From JAMXLO01 sp963776505 (GTDB taxonomy: Bacteria > Pseudomonadota > Alphaproteobacteria > Acetobacterales > Acetobacteraceae), in contig CAVZNH010000071.1 in the NCBI GenBank assembly GCA_963776505.1, positions 124,001-188,000 on the forward strand: a stretch of DNA of 64,000 nucleotides. The letters run 5' to 3'. Position 1 is the stretch's first letter, and each line of letters starts with the position of its first letter. The position numbers and the translations under genes are program-made. Positions 56,887-64,000 of this stretch are shown one piece after another. The notes below the pieces were generated by a model. That model was given only the letters and a program-made list of their open reading frames with translations, was not told where the DNA came from and did no database searches.

Positions 56887-57657
56887 ATGGACGCCGTTTT
56901 CCCCGGTTTGCGAGCCTTCCTGTGCGCAATAGCGTTGCTGCTGTTGCAAGTGGCCTCGGCGCTCGCCGCTGAGAACTGTCCCGCCACACCCAGCATGACA
57001 CCGCTGATGTTGCCACACCTTCGAAGTGCACTGAGCCAAGGTATCGAGGGGGTGGTGGTGGCGCTCGGATCGTCCTCGACCCAAGGCGCCAGGGCGTCCG
57101 ATCTGGCTCATTCCTATCCGGCGGTGCTGCAGCAGGCGCTGTCTGCCGGACGGCCGGACGCACATATAGCGGTCATTAATAGGGGCATCGGCGGCCAGGA
57201 CGCGGCAGAGGAACTTGCCCGGCTGGACGCCGACGTGCTTGCGGTGCGACCTCAGCTTGTGATCTGGCAGGTCGGTGCCAACGGCGCGCTGCGCAATGCC
57301 GATCCGGCGGCGTTCCGCGCCATGGTCTCGTCCGGCGTGCGCAAGCTCCAGGCCGCCGGTGCCGATGTGATCCTGATGGACAATCAGCAGTCGCCGGCGT
57401 TGCTCGCGAAGGCGGATGAACCGGTCTTCGACCTAACCCTTGCGCAGGTGGCGGCCGAGACCGACACCGCACTGTTCTCTCGTCGCGCGCTGATGCGGGC
57501 CTGGCATCGGGACGGTGTGTCGCTGGCGGACTTCATCGCCGCCGACGGCCTGCATCACAACGACCGAGGCTATCTCTGCGTCGCGGCGGCCTTGGCGAAG
57601 CTGGTCCTCGCCGGTATTGCGCCGAGCCAGCCGGTGACGGCGGCGCTCAGCAGGTAA
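56887..57657 (+). CDS. Secreted SGNH/GDSL hydrolase
   Basis: This 256-residue protein has a signal peptide (LRAFLCAIALLLLQVASALA). Block I with the nucleophile is VVVALGSSSTQGARASDLAH, the oxyanion Gly/Asn lie in INRGIGGQDAAE and IWQVGANGALRN, and the catalytic Asp-His is in ADGLHHNDRGYLCVA. These fit the SGNH esterase fold. The ATG at 56887 gives a normal signal peptide. It lies 48 bp after the DUF6065-like gene and may be co-transcribed. Possible substrates are acyl esters on surface glycans, which cannot be settled here. It is convergent with the MetE-like gene, the two stops overlapping by 11 bp. Confidence 0.82.
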   Translation: MDAVFPGLRAFLCAIALLLLQVASALAAENCPATPSMTPLMLPHLRSALSQGIEGVVVALGSSSTQGARASDLAHSYPAVLQQALSAGRPDAHIAVINRGIGGQDAAEELARLDADVLAVRPQLVIWQVGANGALRNADPAAFRAMVSSGVRKLQAAGADVILMDNQQSPALLAKADEPVFDLTLAQVAAETDTALFSRRALMRAWHRDGVSLADFIAADGLHHNDRGYLCVAAALAKLVLAGIAPSQPVTAALSR

Positions 57658-58687
57658 GTTCGCGCCGCACGATCGCGGCACCTTCCACCAGCGCGCGCAG
57701 CTTTCCAAAGGCACGTTCGCGCGGCATGTACTTCATGCCGCAATCGGGCGCGGGGATCAGCCGCTCGGCCGCGACATGGTGGAGCCCGGCGCGTATGCGC
57801 GCGGCAACCTGCTCCGCCGTTTCCACGTCAGCGCTGCCGAGGTCGAGCACGCCCAACATGATCTGCTTGCCTGACAGGTCGGCCAGCACGCCGAGATCGA
57901 GCTTCGGCTGCGCTGCCTCGATCGAGATCTGCCGCGCGACCGTGTCGGCGAGCTGCGGCAGGAAGGCGTAGCCGCTCGGCTTGTTCTGCACCACGTGGGC
58001 ATATCCGAAGCAGAGATGCACCACTGTTGGCCCATCGATGCCTTCCAATGCGCGGTTGATCGCGCGCACGCCGTAGCGCTCGGCCTTGTCGGGCGCGGTG
58101 CGTACCCAGGGCTCGTCGAGCTGCACCACGTCGACACCGCTCGCCTTCAGATCCCGCAGCTCGGCGTTGACGGCCGCGGCGTAGTCCATCGCCATCTCCT
58201 CCTCATCCGCGTAGAATTCGTTCTTCGCCTGTTGCGACAAGGTGAACGGGCCCGGCAGCGTGATCTTCGTCGTGCGATCGGTCTGTCGCAGCAGGAACTC
58301 GACGTCGCGCAGCTCCACTGGACCGCGCCGGCTTATCTTGCCAACCACGCGTGGCACGGGTGTGGTCCGGCCCGTCTGCGAGCGTACCTCGCCGGGGTGT
58401 TCAGCGTCGATGCCGTCCAACGCGAGGGCGAAGCGGTTGGAATAGCTCTCACGGCGGATCTCGCCGTCGGTGATGATGTCGATGCCGGCGCGCTCCATGT
58501 CGCGGATCGCCAGTATGGTGCCATCGTCCTGCGCCTGCTCGAGCAGATCGGGTGGAATGCGCCAGATGTCCTGCGCGTGGGTGCGTGGCACGCCGTGCTT
58601 CTCCAGCGCCGCGTGATTCACCAGCCAACCAGGTTGCGGATAGCTGCCGACAACCGTGGTCGGCAGCAGGTGAGTTGGATAGGTCAT
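57647..58687 (-). CDS. MetE-like (cobalamin-independent methionine synthase family) protein
   Basis: This 346-residue protein equals the C-terminal catalytic barrel of MetE, without the N-terminal half. Visible are LPTTVVGSYPQPGWLVNHAA, IDIITDGEIRRESYSNRFAL, VDVVQLDEPWVRTAPDKAER, VVHLCFGYAHVV and RLIPAPDCGMKYMPRERAFG. Zinc-ligand-type His/Cys (HLCFGY, PDCGMK) and the DEP motif are in place. Such short forms transfer methyl groups to thiols, but the methyl donor and physiological role often differ from true MetE. The ATG start at 58687 has GAGCGTC upstream. Confidence 0.85.
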   Translation of the reverse strand: MTYPTHLLPTTVVGSYPQPGWLVNHAALEKHGVPRTHAQDIWRIPPDLLEQAQDDGTILAIRDMERAGIDIITDGEIRRESYSNRFALALDGIDAEHPGEVRSQTGRTTPVPRVVGKISRRGPVELRDVEFLLRQTDRTTKITLPGPFTLSQQAKNEFYADEEEMAMDYAAAVNAELRDLKASGVDVVQLDEPWVRTAPDKAERYGVRAINRALEGIDGPTVVHLCFGYAHVVQNKPSGYAFLPQLADTVARQISIEAAQPKLDLGVLADLSGKQIMLGVLDLGSADVETAEQVAARIRAGLHHVAAERLIPAPDCGMKYMPRERAFGKLRALVEGAAIVRRELTC

Positions 58688-58893
58688 CGTGACGCTCCTC
58701 GCGACGAAGTCGTGCTAAGCTATCAGCCACGTTGATCCGAGGAAACGTGCCGGCTTGCACTTCGATGCCGGCACTGCGTGATGCAGACGAACCAAAGCCG
58801 CCGTTGGTCACATTCGGGCTTCTGCCTCACGTGACACGCCGCCCTCCCACACCTAGGCTCGCGGTCAGACGAGAAACCCGGAAGGCAGCAACG

Positions 58894-59943
58894 ATGGAGT
58901 TCGGCATCTTTCATGAGTTCCCGTCCCTACCGGGACGGTCGCACGCGGAAGCATTTGCGCAGTCATTCGAGCTGGTGGATGGCGCCGAGCGGTGGGGCCT
59001 CGATGCGATGTGGCTGGGCGAGCTGCACTTTGATCCGGCTCGCTCGGTGCTCTCGGCGCCGCTATGCATTGCCAGTGCCATCGCGGCGCGAACGCAGCGG
59101 ATGAGGATCGGGCTTGCGGTGCAGGTGCTGCCGTTGTGTCACCCGCTCCGCTTGGCCGAGGAGGCGGCTACGGTCGACCAGATCAGCAACGGGCGGCTGA
59201 TCTTCGGCGTCGGCCGCAGCGGTGTGGCGCGCACCTACGAGGCATACGGCGTGCCCTATGCCGAGAGCCGCGAACGCTTTGTCGAAGTTCTCGACATCGT
59301 GCGCAAGGCGTGGACGCAGGACAAGGTCTCGTATCAAGGTAAGTATCATCGCTTCGAGGACGTGACGGTGGTACCGAAACCATATCAGCAGCCGACGCCA
59401 CCGATCCGCGTCGCCGCCACAAGTGCGGATACGTTTGTATCCAACGGCCGGCAAGCGTTGCCGATCTTCGTCGCTGTCCGCTACGAGACCGCGCCGGAGA
59501 TCTCGCCGCATATTGCCGCATATCGCGAGGCGCTGGCGACATCCGATGATCCGCGGCGCGGCGGAGTGTTTCTGCGTGTGCCCGCCTATATCGCGCCGAC
59601 CGACGGACAGGCACGTGCCGAAGCCGAACCAAGCCTGATCCACTTCTATCGCCAGCAGGCGGCGCTGCTGGCTGACTCGGCGAAGCGCGCGGGTGTCGAT
59701 GGTGCGGACCGTCGCGCCGCCACCGCACGCCGGCTGGAAAAGATGACCTATGAAGAGGCGCTGAAGGGGACGGTGCTCATCGGCTCTCCGGCGTCGGTCG
59801 CTGAACGGCTGGAGGAGCTACGGCAGGAGCTCGGGCTGGACGGCGTGTTGATGGAGCTGAACTGCGGCGGCAGGATTCCGCATGAGAACGTGATGACCGC
59901 GCTGCGGCTGCTGTGCCAGGAGGTGATGCCGCGGTTTCATTGA
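58894..59943 (+). CDS. Luciferase-like (LLM class) flavin-dependent oxidoreductase
   Basis: This 349-residue protein is of the bacterial luciferase-like superfamily, in the alkanal-monooxygenase-like group. Landmarks are MEFGIFHEFPSLPGRSHAEA, DAMWLGELHFDPARSVLSAP, IGLAVQVLPLCHPLRLAEEA, NGRLIFGVGRSGVARTYEAY and GTVLIGSPASVAERLEELRQ. The ATG at 58894 is preceded by GGAAGGC. It is divergent from the MetE-like gene with about 200 bp between. The substrate is unknown. It is not a close copy of the LLM gene at 37154. Confidence 0.87.
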   Translation: MEFGIFHEFPSLPGRSHAEAFAQSFELVDGAERWGLDAMWLGELHFDPARSVLSAPLCIASAIAARTQRMRIGLAVQVLPLCHPLRLAEEAATVDQISNGRLIFGVGRSGVARTYEAYGVPYAESRERFVEVLDIVRKAWTQDKVSYQGKYHRFEDVTVVPKPYQQPTPPIRVAATSADTFVSNGRQALPIFVAVRYETAPEISPHIAAYREALATSDDPRRGGVFLRVPAYIAPTDGQARAEAEPSLIHFYRQQAALLADSAKRAGVDGADRRAATARRLEKMTYEEALKGTVLIGSPASVAERLEELRQELGLDGVLMELNCGGRIPHENVMTALRLLCQEVMPRFH

Positions 59944-59957
59944 GTGATGCGACTAGA

Positions 59958-60881
59958 TCACGCCGCGACGACACGGTTGCGTCCCTGCCGCTTTGCCTCG
60001 TAGAGCGCAACGTCGGCACGACGCATGAATGCATGGGCAGGCTCGCCTGCCCCCCGCTCGACCACGCCAAAACTGGCCGTGACCGGCTCGATCAACGGCT
60101 CGACTTGCAACCCGGCGATCGCTGCGCGGATGCGCTCGGCGATGGCAATGGCGTTAGCAAGATCGGTTGCCGGCATGAGCACTACAAACTCCTCGCCACC
60201 GAAGCGCGCCGCGATGTCGGTTGCCCGTGTCCGCTGCCGTAGCAGTTCACCGAATGACGCGAGCACCTTGTCACCGGCCTCGTGTCCATATCTATCATTG
60301 ACATGCTTGAAGTGATCCAGGTCGGCCATGAATGCGCAGAGGCTGCCGGCCGTGCGTTCGGCGCGGCTGACTTCCGTGGCCAGCGCCTGTTCAAGCCGGC
60401 GACGATTGCCGATGCCCGTCAGCGGATCGGTCAGCGAAGTGGCGAGAATCTGTGCCTCGCGCTGCTGCAGTTTGAGATTGATCTGGGCGAGTTCGAGCTG
60501 CGCATTCGCGTACTCGCGGTTGAGCGCCAGCACTGTGTCGTAGAGTTGCTCCAGTTCCGCGACGTCGTACTCCGCCAACACACGCAGCCGTCCGTTCGCC
60601 CGCCACACGCGGCCCTGCAGGGAGCGTGTCCGTCCCAGACGATCGCCGATTGTCAGCAACCCTCGGTGAATTTGTCCGTCGCAATCGGCTTGTGTTCGGA
60701 TCAGGGTTGCGAAATCCGGTTGGATGAAAAACAGTGGAATACGCTGACCGATCGGCTGCGAGCCCTCAAGGCCGATCAGTCGCAGGAAGCCTGCATTCGC
60801 CTCGATCAACGTGCCGTTCTCATCCAGGACCGCCACAGCGATCGCGAGCATCGGCTCCAGCTCAGATGCAAACCACGGCAC
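59958..60881 (-). CDS. PAS-GGDEF diguanylate cyclase
   Basis: This 307-residue cytosolic protein has an N-terminal PAS-like domain (LAIAVAVLDENGTLIEANAG, GFLRLIGLEG), a linking coiled coil (ALNREYANAQLELAQINLKL), and a GGDEF domain from about residue 150 (LTDPLTGIGNRRRLEQALAT). The active site is GGEEF near residue 228, and an inhibitory site RATD lies five residues before it, so c-di-GMP synthesis with product inhibition is expected. The start is 6 bp after the stop of the cobalamin-binding gene, so the two form an operon. Confidence 0.9.
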   Translation of the reverse strand: MPWFASELEPMLAIAVAVLDENGTLIEANAGFLRLIGLEGSQPIGQRIPLFFIQPDFATLIRTQADCDGQIHRGLLTIGDRLGRTRSLQGRVWRANGRLRVLAEYDVAELEQLYDTVLALNREYANAQLELAQINLKLQQREAQILATSLTDPLTGIGNRRRLEQALATEVSRAERTAGSLCAFMADLDHFKHVNDRYGHEAGDKVLASFGELLRQRTRATDIAARFGGEEFVVLMPATDLANAIAIAERIRAAIAGLQVEPLIEPVTASFGVVERGAGEPAHAFMRRADVALYEAKRQGRNRVVAA

Positions 60882-60887
60882 GGTCTG

Positions 60888-61952
60888 CTATCCGCCAATG
60901 ACGCGGGCGGCTGCGGCGACGGCCGCCGACGCGTCGGCGCCGAACGCGTCCGCTCCCACCACGTCTGCCAGACGGCTGAAGCGGTTGATGGCAAGTCCGC
61001 CTATGATCACGGCAGGTCGTGAAGTTCCGAAGCGTTCGGCCAACTGCGCGACGATTTCCTTGGCAACCGGCACTTGCTGGGCAAAGGCCACCGACAATCC
61101 CACGAGATGGGCATTCCACTCCTCGGCCTGCTGGATGATTGACGCCGTGGGTACATCTGCGCCGAGATACTGCACGTCCCAGCCGGTGAGTTGAAACGCA
61201 TCGGCCACCATACGAAGACCAACGGAGTGATTATTGCCAGCGACGCACGCCAGCAGCACGCGCCGGTCGATCATCGCTGACGGTGGCGAACGCAGGAGCC
61301 CCATCGTCATCACCGACACCGCAATCGCGGTCGCCATGTGTTCCTTTGCGACCGACACGCGGTTCGCCTGCCATTCCTCGCCGATATGGTAAAGTGAAGG
61401 TTGAACGACGTGCAGTTCGACACCGATGAGGCTGCGGCCATTTTCGATACAGCGGTTCACGACCGCGAATGCTTCGTGTTGAGAGCCGGCCAGCAGCGCT
61501 GCCTCAAATGGAGATGCTTCGGGCCACGGGGTCGGCGGTGCCGGAGCTGGAATGGAGTTTCCCAGCGCTGCCACGTTCATGAACCTCGTCGCCGCTGCCT
61601 GCAGCGCAGCGGTGACCACGCCGGCGTCCGCGGCGTCCATGTGCTCGCCGAAGAACTCGCCGAGCAGGTCAAGCGAACGCACGATGTGATCCGCCGGTAT
61701 GGTTCGCGCGGCGAGTACGCTGCCCAGCCAGCACAGGTAGTCTACCATTGGCTGCAGCAGACCGAACTCCAGCACCGGCTGCAGAAACTCGAGGTGAAAT
61801 GCCAGGTCCTCACGGCATGCCACACGCCCGCGCGGGCCGAACTGTTCATAAATCTGCCCATGGGTGGCGTAGAGGCGCGCGGTCACCGCACCGACAGCAT
61901 CGTTCCGCAGCAGCCGAAATCTCTGCAGTCCCTTTGACCCCAGCGTTCTCAC
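60888..61952 (-). CDS. Free-standing cobalamin-binding sensor protein (CarH-like cap plus Rossmann domain)
   Basis: This 354-residue protein has no DNA-binding domain. Residues 145-225 form a helical cap with LYHIGEEWQANRVSVAKEHM, in which W-x9-EH matches the signature of CarH-type light-sensing B12 domains. Residues 225-354 are a B12-binding Rossmann domain with the lower-ligand motif NNHSVG (N-x-H-x-x-G), then DVQYLGADVPTASIIQQAEE and PAVIIGGLAIN. The N-terminal 140 residues are helical and unassigned. The start is GTG 61952. It is followed at 6 bp by a GGDEF gene. Known: CarH and LitR use this fold to sense light through adenosylcobalamin. Inferred: this protein modulates the cyclase. Confidence 0.82.
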   Translation of the reverse strand: MRTLGSKGLQRFRLLRNDAVGAVTARLYATHGQIYEQFGPRGRVACREDLAFHLEFLQPVLEFGLLQPMVDYLCWLGSVLAARTIPADHIVRSLDLLGEFFGEHMDAADAGVVTAALQAAATRFMNVAALGNSIPAPAPPTPWPEASPFEAALLAGSQHEAFAVVNRCIENGRSLIGVELHVVQPSLYHIGEEWQANRVSVAKEHMATAIAVSVMTMGLLRSPPSAMIDRRVLLACVAGNNHSVGLRMVADAFQLTGWDVQYLGADVPTASIIQQAEEWNAHLVGLSVAFAQQVPVAKEIVAQLAERFGTSRPAVIIGGLAINRFSRLADVVGADAFGADASAAVAAAARVIGG

Positions 61953-61982
61953 ACTGATATCCCCCGGCGCAAGACTCCGTCG

Positions 61983-62282
61983 CTAATCAGCAAACACCTC
62001 GAAGAACCGCACATTGGCGCTGCCAGGTACCAGCTTGAGCCCTTTGGGGATGCCCTTGTGCGCTTCGTGGTACTCGTGACTGCGATGCCAGATCCGGTAG
62101 CTCTCCTCATCGCGCCAGTGCGTCACCAACCAGACCTCGTTCGGGCCATCGATCGGACACATCACCTGCATGCTCAAGAAACCCGGTGCCTGGTCGACGA
62201 GGTGAGGCCGATTGCGGAAGGCCGCCTGCACGGCATCCGATTTATCATTGGCAACAATAAACCGGCTCAATGCGACAAACAT
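61983..62282 (-). CDS. Antibiotic biosynthesis monooxygenase (ABM) domain protein
   Basis: This 99-residue dimeric alpha-beta-barrel protein has FVALSRFIVANDKSDAVQAA, FLSMQVMCPIDGPNEVWLVT, HWRDEESYRIWHRSHEYHEA and HKGIPKGLKLVPGS. The pattern fits ABM proteins close to IsdG-like heme-degrading enzymes, but the heme-ligand assignment cannot be verified by eye. It lies upstream of the cobalamin-sensor gene on the same strand, 30 bp away. Confidence 0.75.
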   Translation of the reverse strand: MFVALSRFIVANDKSDAVQAAFRNRPHLVDQAPGFLSMQVMCPIDGPNEVWLVTHWRDEESYRIWHRSHEYHEAHKGIPKGLKLVPGSANVRFFEVFAD

Positions 62283-62550
62283 CGCGCTCCCATTGGCGGA
62301 ACCTGGCGCGGCTATTCTGGCAGGTTAGAGCTGCGGAGGCGTTAACAGGTGTCGCGCGTCGCGACCGGACCATTGCCGCCTGCCAGTGCTGGCAGATGGC
62401 CACCCGGGAGTGGCTTGGTTTCGCCAGAAACCAGTTGCCCCGACGGCCAGTGTCGTGTCACGCTGCATCGCAGCATCCTGCCGGCAAATCAGGATGCACC
62501 GGGGGAGACAGCCGGAAGCAGCTCTCGAACGCAACTAGGGAGCGTGCCCA

Positions 62551-62985
62551 ATGCTGGACAAACCCGCTGTCAATACGTTCTCGCACGTAAAGCCCGGCGA
62601 CACGCCGTGGGTCGGCGAGGGCCTGCGCGACTTTTTCCTGTATCGTGACCTCGGTGTCGCCACTGCCACCGGCGGGCGCGTGCTCGCGCAGCTTGTGAAG
62701 GCCAACAGTCCGCCCGAGGAAGGCACCGGCTGGCACCAGCATGTCGCCGACTTCCACATCGTGATCATGCTGAAGGGCTGGGCGCGATTTATGTACGAGG
62801 GTGAGGAGCATCTGGTCGCGGCCGGCGACTGCGTGCACCAAAGACCGGGCATCACGCATTACCTGTTCGACTATTCGCCGGACATGGAATACCTGGAGGT
62901 CGTCGCGCCGGCGAATTTCCAAACGCTCGATGTCGAGGGGCCGTGCCCGGTACCGGCTCCGACCCCCTGGACCAAGATCGCCTGA
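62551..62985 (+). CDS. Cupin-domain protein
   Basis: This 144-residue single-domain cupin has motif 1 in GTGWHQHVADFHIVIMLKGW (His-x-His metal ligands) and motif 2 in EEHLVAAGDCVHQRPGITHY. It probably binds a divalent metal. The ATG at 62551 follows an AGGGAG site. The substrate is unknown. It is convergent with the GST gene at 8 bp. Confidence 0.82.
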   Translation: MLDKPAVNTFSHVKPGDTPWVGEGLRDFFLYRDLGVATATGGRVLAQLVKANSPPEEGTGWHQHVADFHIVIMLKGWARFMYEGEEHLVAAGDCVHQRPGITHYLFDYSPDMEYLEVVAPANFQTLDVEGPCPVPAPTPWTKIA

Positions 62986-62993
62986 CCAGCGCG

Positions 62994-63643
62994 TCAGAAC
63001 TCGACTTCCAGCTCCTCGATCTGCTCCGGCTCGAGCTGCGCCGCCGCGACCCACTCGACGAGATCGGGCCAGCCGCAGATATGTGCGCAATACGCGGCGC
63101 AGACGGGGTCGACCTCGACGGCATAGCTGCGGAAGCGGGTGACCACCGGCGCATACATGGCATCAGCGACCGTCGGCGTCCGGCCGAACAACCACGGGCC
63201 CTTCCAGGTATCCAGGCATCCTCGCCAGATTTCGGTGATCCGGTCGATGTCGGCCTGCGCTGCGGACCAGATGGCGATGCGCCGGCCCTCGGTGCGAAGG
63301 TTCATCGGCATTGACGAGCGCAGCGCGGAGAAGCCCGCGTGCATTTCGCCGGAGATCGAGCGGCAGTGGGCGCGGGCCATGCGGTCGCCGGGTACAGGCC
63401 CGCCTTCGGCCTCACCTCATTGAGGTATTCGGCGATCGCCAGCGTGTCCCACACGGTCACGCCGTCATGCACCAGGCATGGCACCCGGATCGACGAGGCA
63501 CGCAACAGCAGCTCGGCACGAGTGTTGAGGTCATCGGAGGCGACGACCTTTTCCTCAAACTCGAGCCGCGCCAGCCGAGTGAGGAGGAAGCCGCGCAGGG
63601 ACCACGACGAGTAGTTCTTGCTACTGATCAGGAGCGTAGCCAT
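62994..63643 (-). pseudogene. Glutathione S-transferase family protein, frameshifted
   Basis: The N-terminal thioredoxin-like domain (MATLLISSKNYSSWSLRGFL, then RVPCLVHDGVTVWDTLAIAE, YLNEVRP) is in one frame from the ATG at 63643. The helical C-terminal domain (ARAHCRSISGEMHAGFSALR, TPTVADAMYAPVVTRF) is in another. One missing C at about 63390-63392 explains the break (TAC CCC GGC GAC expected). The restored product is about 216 residues, typical for this GST class. Confidence 0.85.
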
Positions 63644-63738
63644 GTTGCCTTCCTTCATCGATCGGTCCATGCTGCGCTGCAATATAATGCCTCAAACCAT
63701 CCGTACGCGAATCGCATGAATACTGCCTCCGCCGGTCG

Positions 63739-64000
63739 ATGATGTACCAGCTCTATCAGGCGCAGGCGGATATGCTGTTTCCGCTGCGGCAATTTGCCCG
63801 CATCGGTGCCGGCCTGGCGAGGCTGGGCGATTGCGGCACATGCGTGCCGTCGCTGGTGCGGCATTTCTCGGCGGGCCTGACCATGTTCGCTGAAATGGGT
63901 CTTACCCATCATCGGCCGCAGTTCGGCATCGATGTCGTGGCGGTGAACAACCGTAGCGTCGCGGTGGCCGAGGAGGCGGCCGATGACACTCCCTTCAGCA
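63739..64000 (+). CDS. phaZ: Polyhydroxyalkanoate depolymerase, N-terminal part (runs off the window)
   Basis: The first 87 residues begin MYQLYQAQADMLFPLRQFAR and continue LTHHRPQFGIDVVAVNNRSV and AVAEEAADDTPF. This resembles the N-terminus of intracellular PHA/PHB depolymerases, which mobilise storage polyester. The catalytic lipase box lies beyond the window end. Two adjacent ATGs start the frame. It is divergent from the GST gene. Confidence 0.75.
   Translation, partial: MMYQLYQAQADMLFPLRQFARIGAGLARLGDCGTCVPSLVRHFSAGLTMFAEMGLTHHRPQFGIDVVAVNNRSVAVAEEAADDTPFS

Overview
The window is GC-rich, densely packed bacterial DNA. The gene content points to an alphaproteobacterium, most likely of the Rhodospirillales/Acetobacteraceae type. 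The evidence is a complete hopanoid operon in the order hpnA-B-C-D-E-F-G with a divergent hpnL, an Usg-family gene, a CIRCE-controlled groESL operon, ctaA/COX15, and a flagellar export/basal-body cluster. The taxonomic call is an inference, because no rRNA or marker comparison was possible. I saw no rRNA, tRNA, CRISPR array or transposase.

Layout. 0-4.3 kb: a frameshifted family III CoA-transferase, an NTF2-like protein divergent from a frameshifted XRE regulator, and a frameshifted type-B carboxylesterase. 4.4-8.7 kb: a three-gene ABC importer of the Fe3+/phosphonate type. 8.7-11 kb: a PPOX-fold protein, a small conserved protein, and a decayed dehydrogenase/histidine-kinase relic. 11-20 kb: hopanoid biosynthesis. 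20-27.5 kb: an accessory region with GFA, LysR, a broken TauE-like permease, an AraC-TPR regulator divergent from an MddA-like methyltransferase, a hydrolase and an orphan glycine-zipper protein. 27.5-32 kb: a polar amino-acid ABC importer (SBP and two permeases but no ATPase) and a split chromate transporter. 32-36.6 kb: two glycosyltransferase genes, one of them a 1173-residue multi-module protein. 36.7-43.1 kb: a lipoprotein, a luciferase-like oxidoreductase, a CoA-transferase, a DUF1272 protein, two PuuE-like deacetylases, cyanase and an MBL/ODP hydrolase. 43.1-47.9 kb: fliP-fliO on the minus strand and flgB-flgC-fliE-fliQ-fliR-flhB on the plus strand. 47.9-50 kb: groEL-groES. 50-54.7 kb: usg, ctaA, a PAS histidine kinase and tldD. 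54.7-57.7 kb: an unusual locus with an 18-residue tandem-repeat protein, a DUF6065-like protein and a secreted SGNH hydrolase. 57.7-64 kb: a MetE-like protein, a second luciferase-like oxidoreductase, a diguanylate cyclase paired with a cobalamin-binding protein, an ABM protein, a cupin, a GST and the start of a PHA depolymerase.

Three things stand out. First, the 55.1-57.7 kb locus encodes a protein made almost entirely of 15 copies of an 18-residue unit, followed by a protein of an uncharacterised family; this is the best candidate for something undescribed. Second, a free-standing cobalamin-binding protein carrying the CarH-type W-x9-EH signature sits 6 bp upstream of a GGDEF gene, suggesting light- or B12-gated c-di-GMP signalling. 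Third, palindromic elements appear to be inserted in frame immediately after the overlapping start codons of hpnD and hpnG, and a similar hairpin covers the probable aapQ start.

At least eleven single-base frameshifts interrupt otherwise intact genes, several next to G/C runs and several in genes normally kept intact (hpnF, hpnB, flhB, tldD). Much of this may be assembly error, so the broken genes should not be taken as true pseudogenes without read-level checks.
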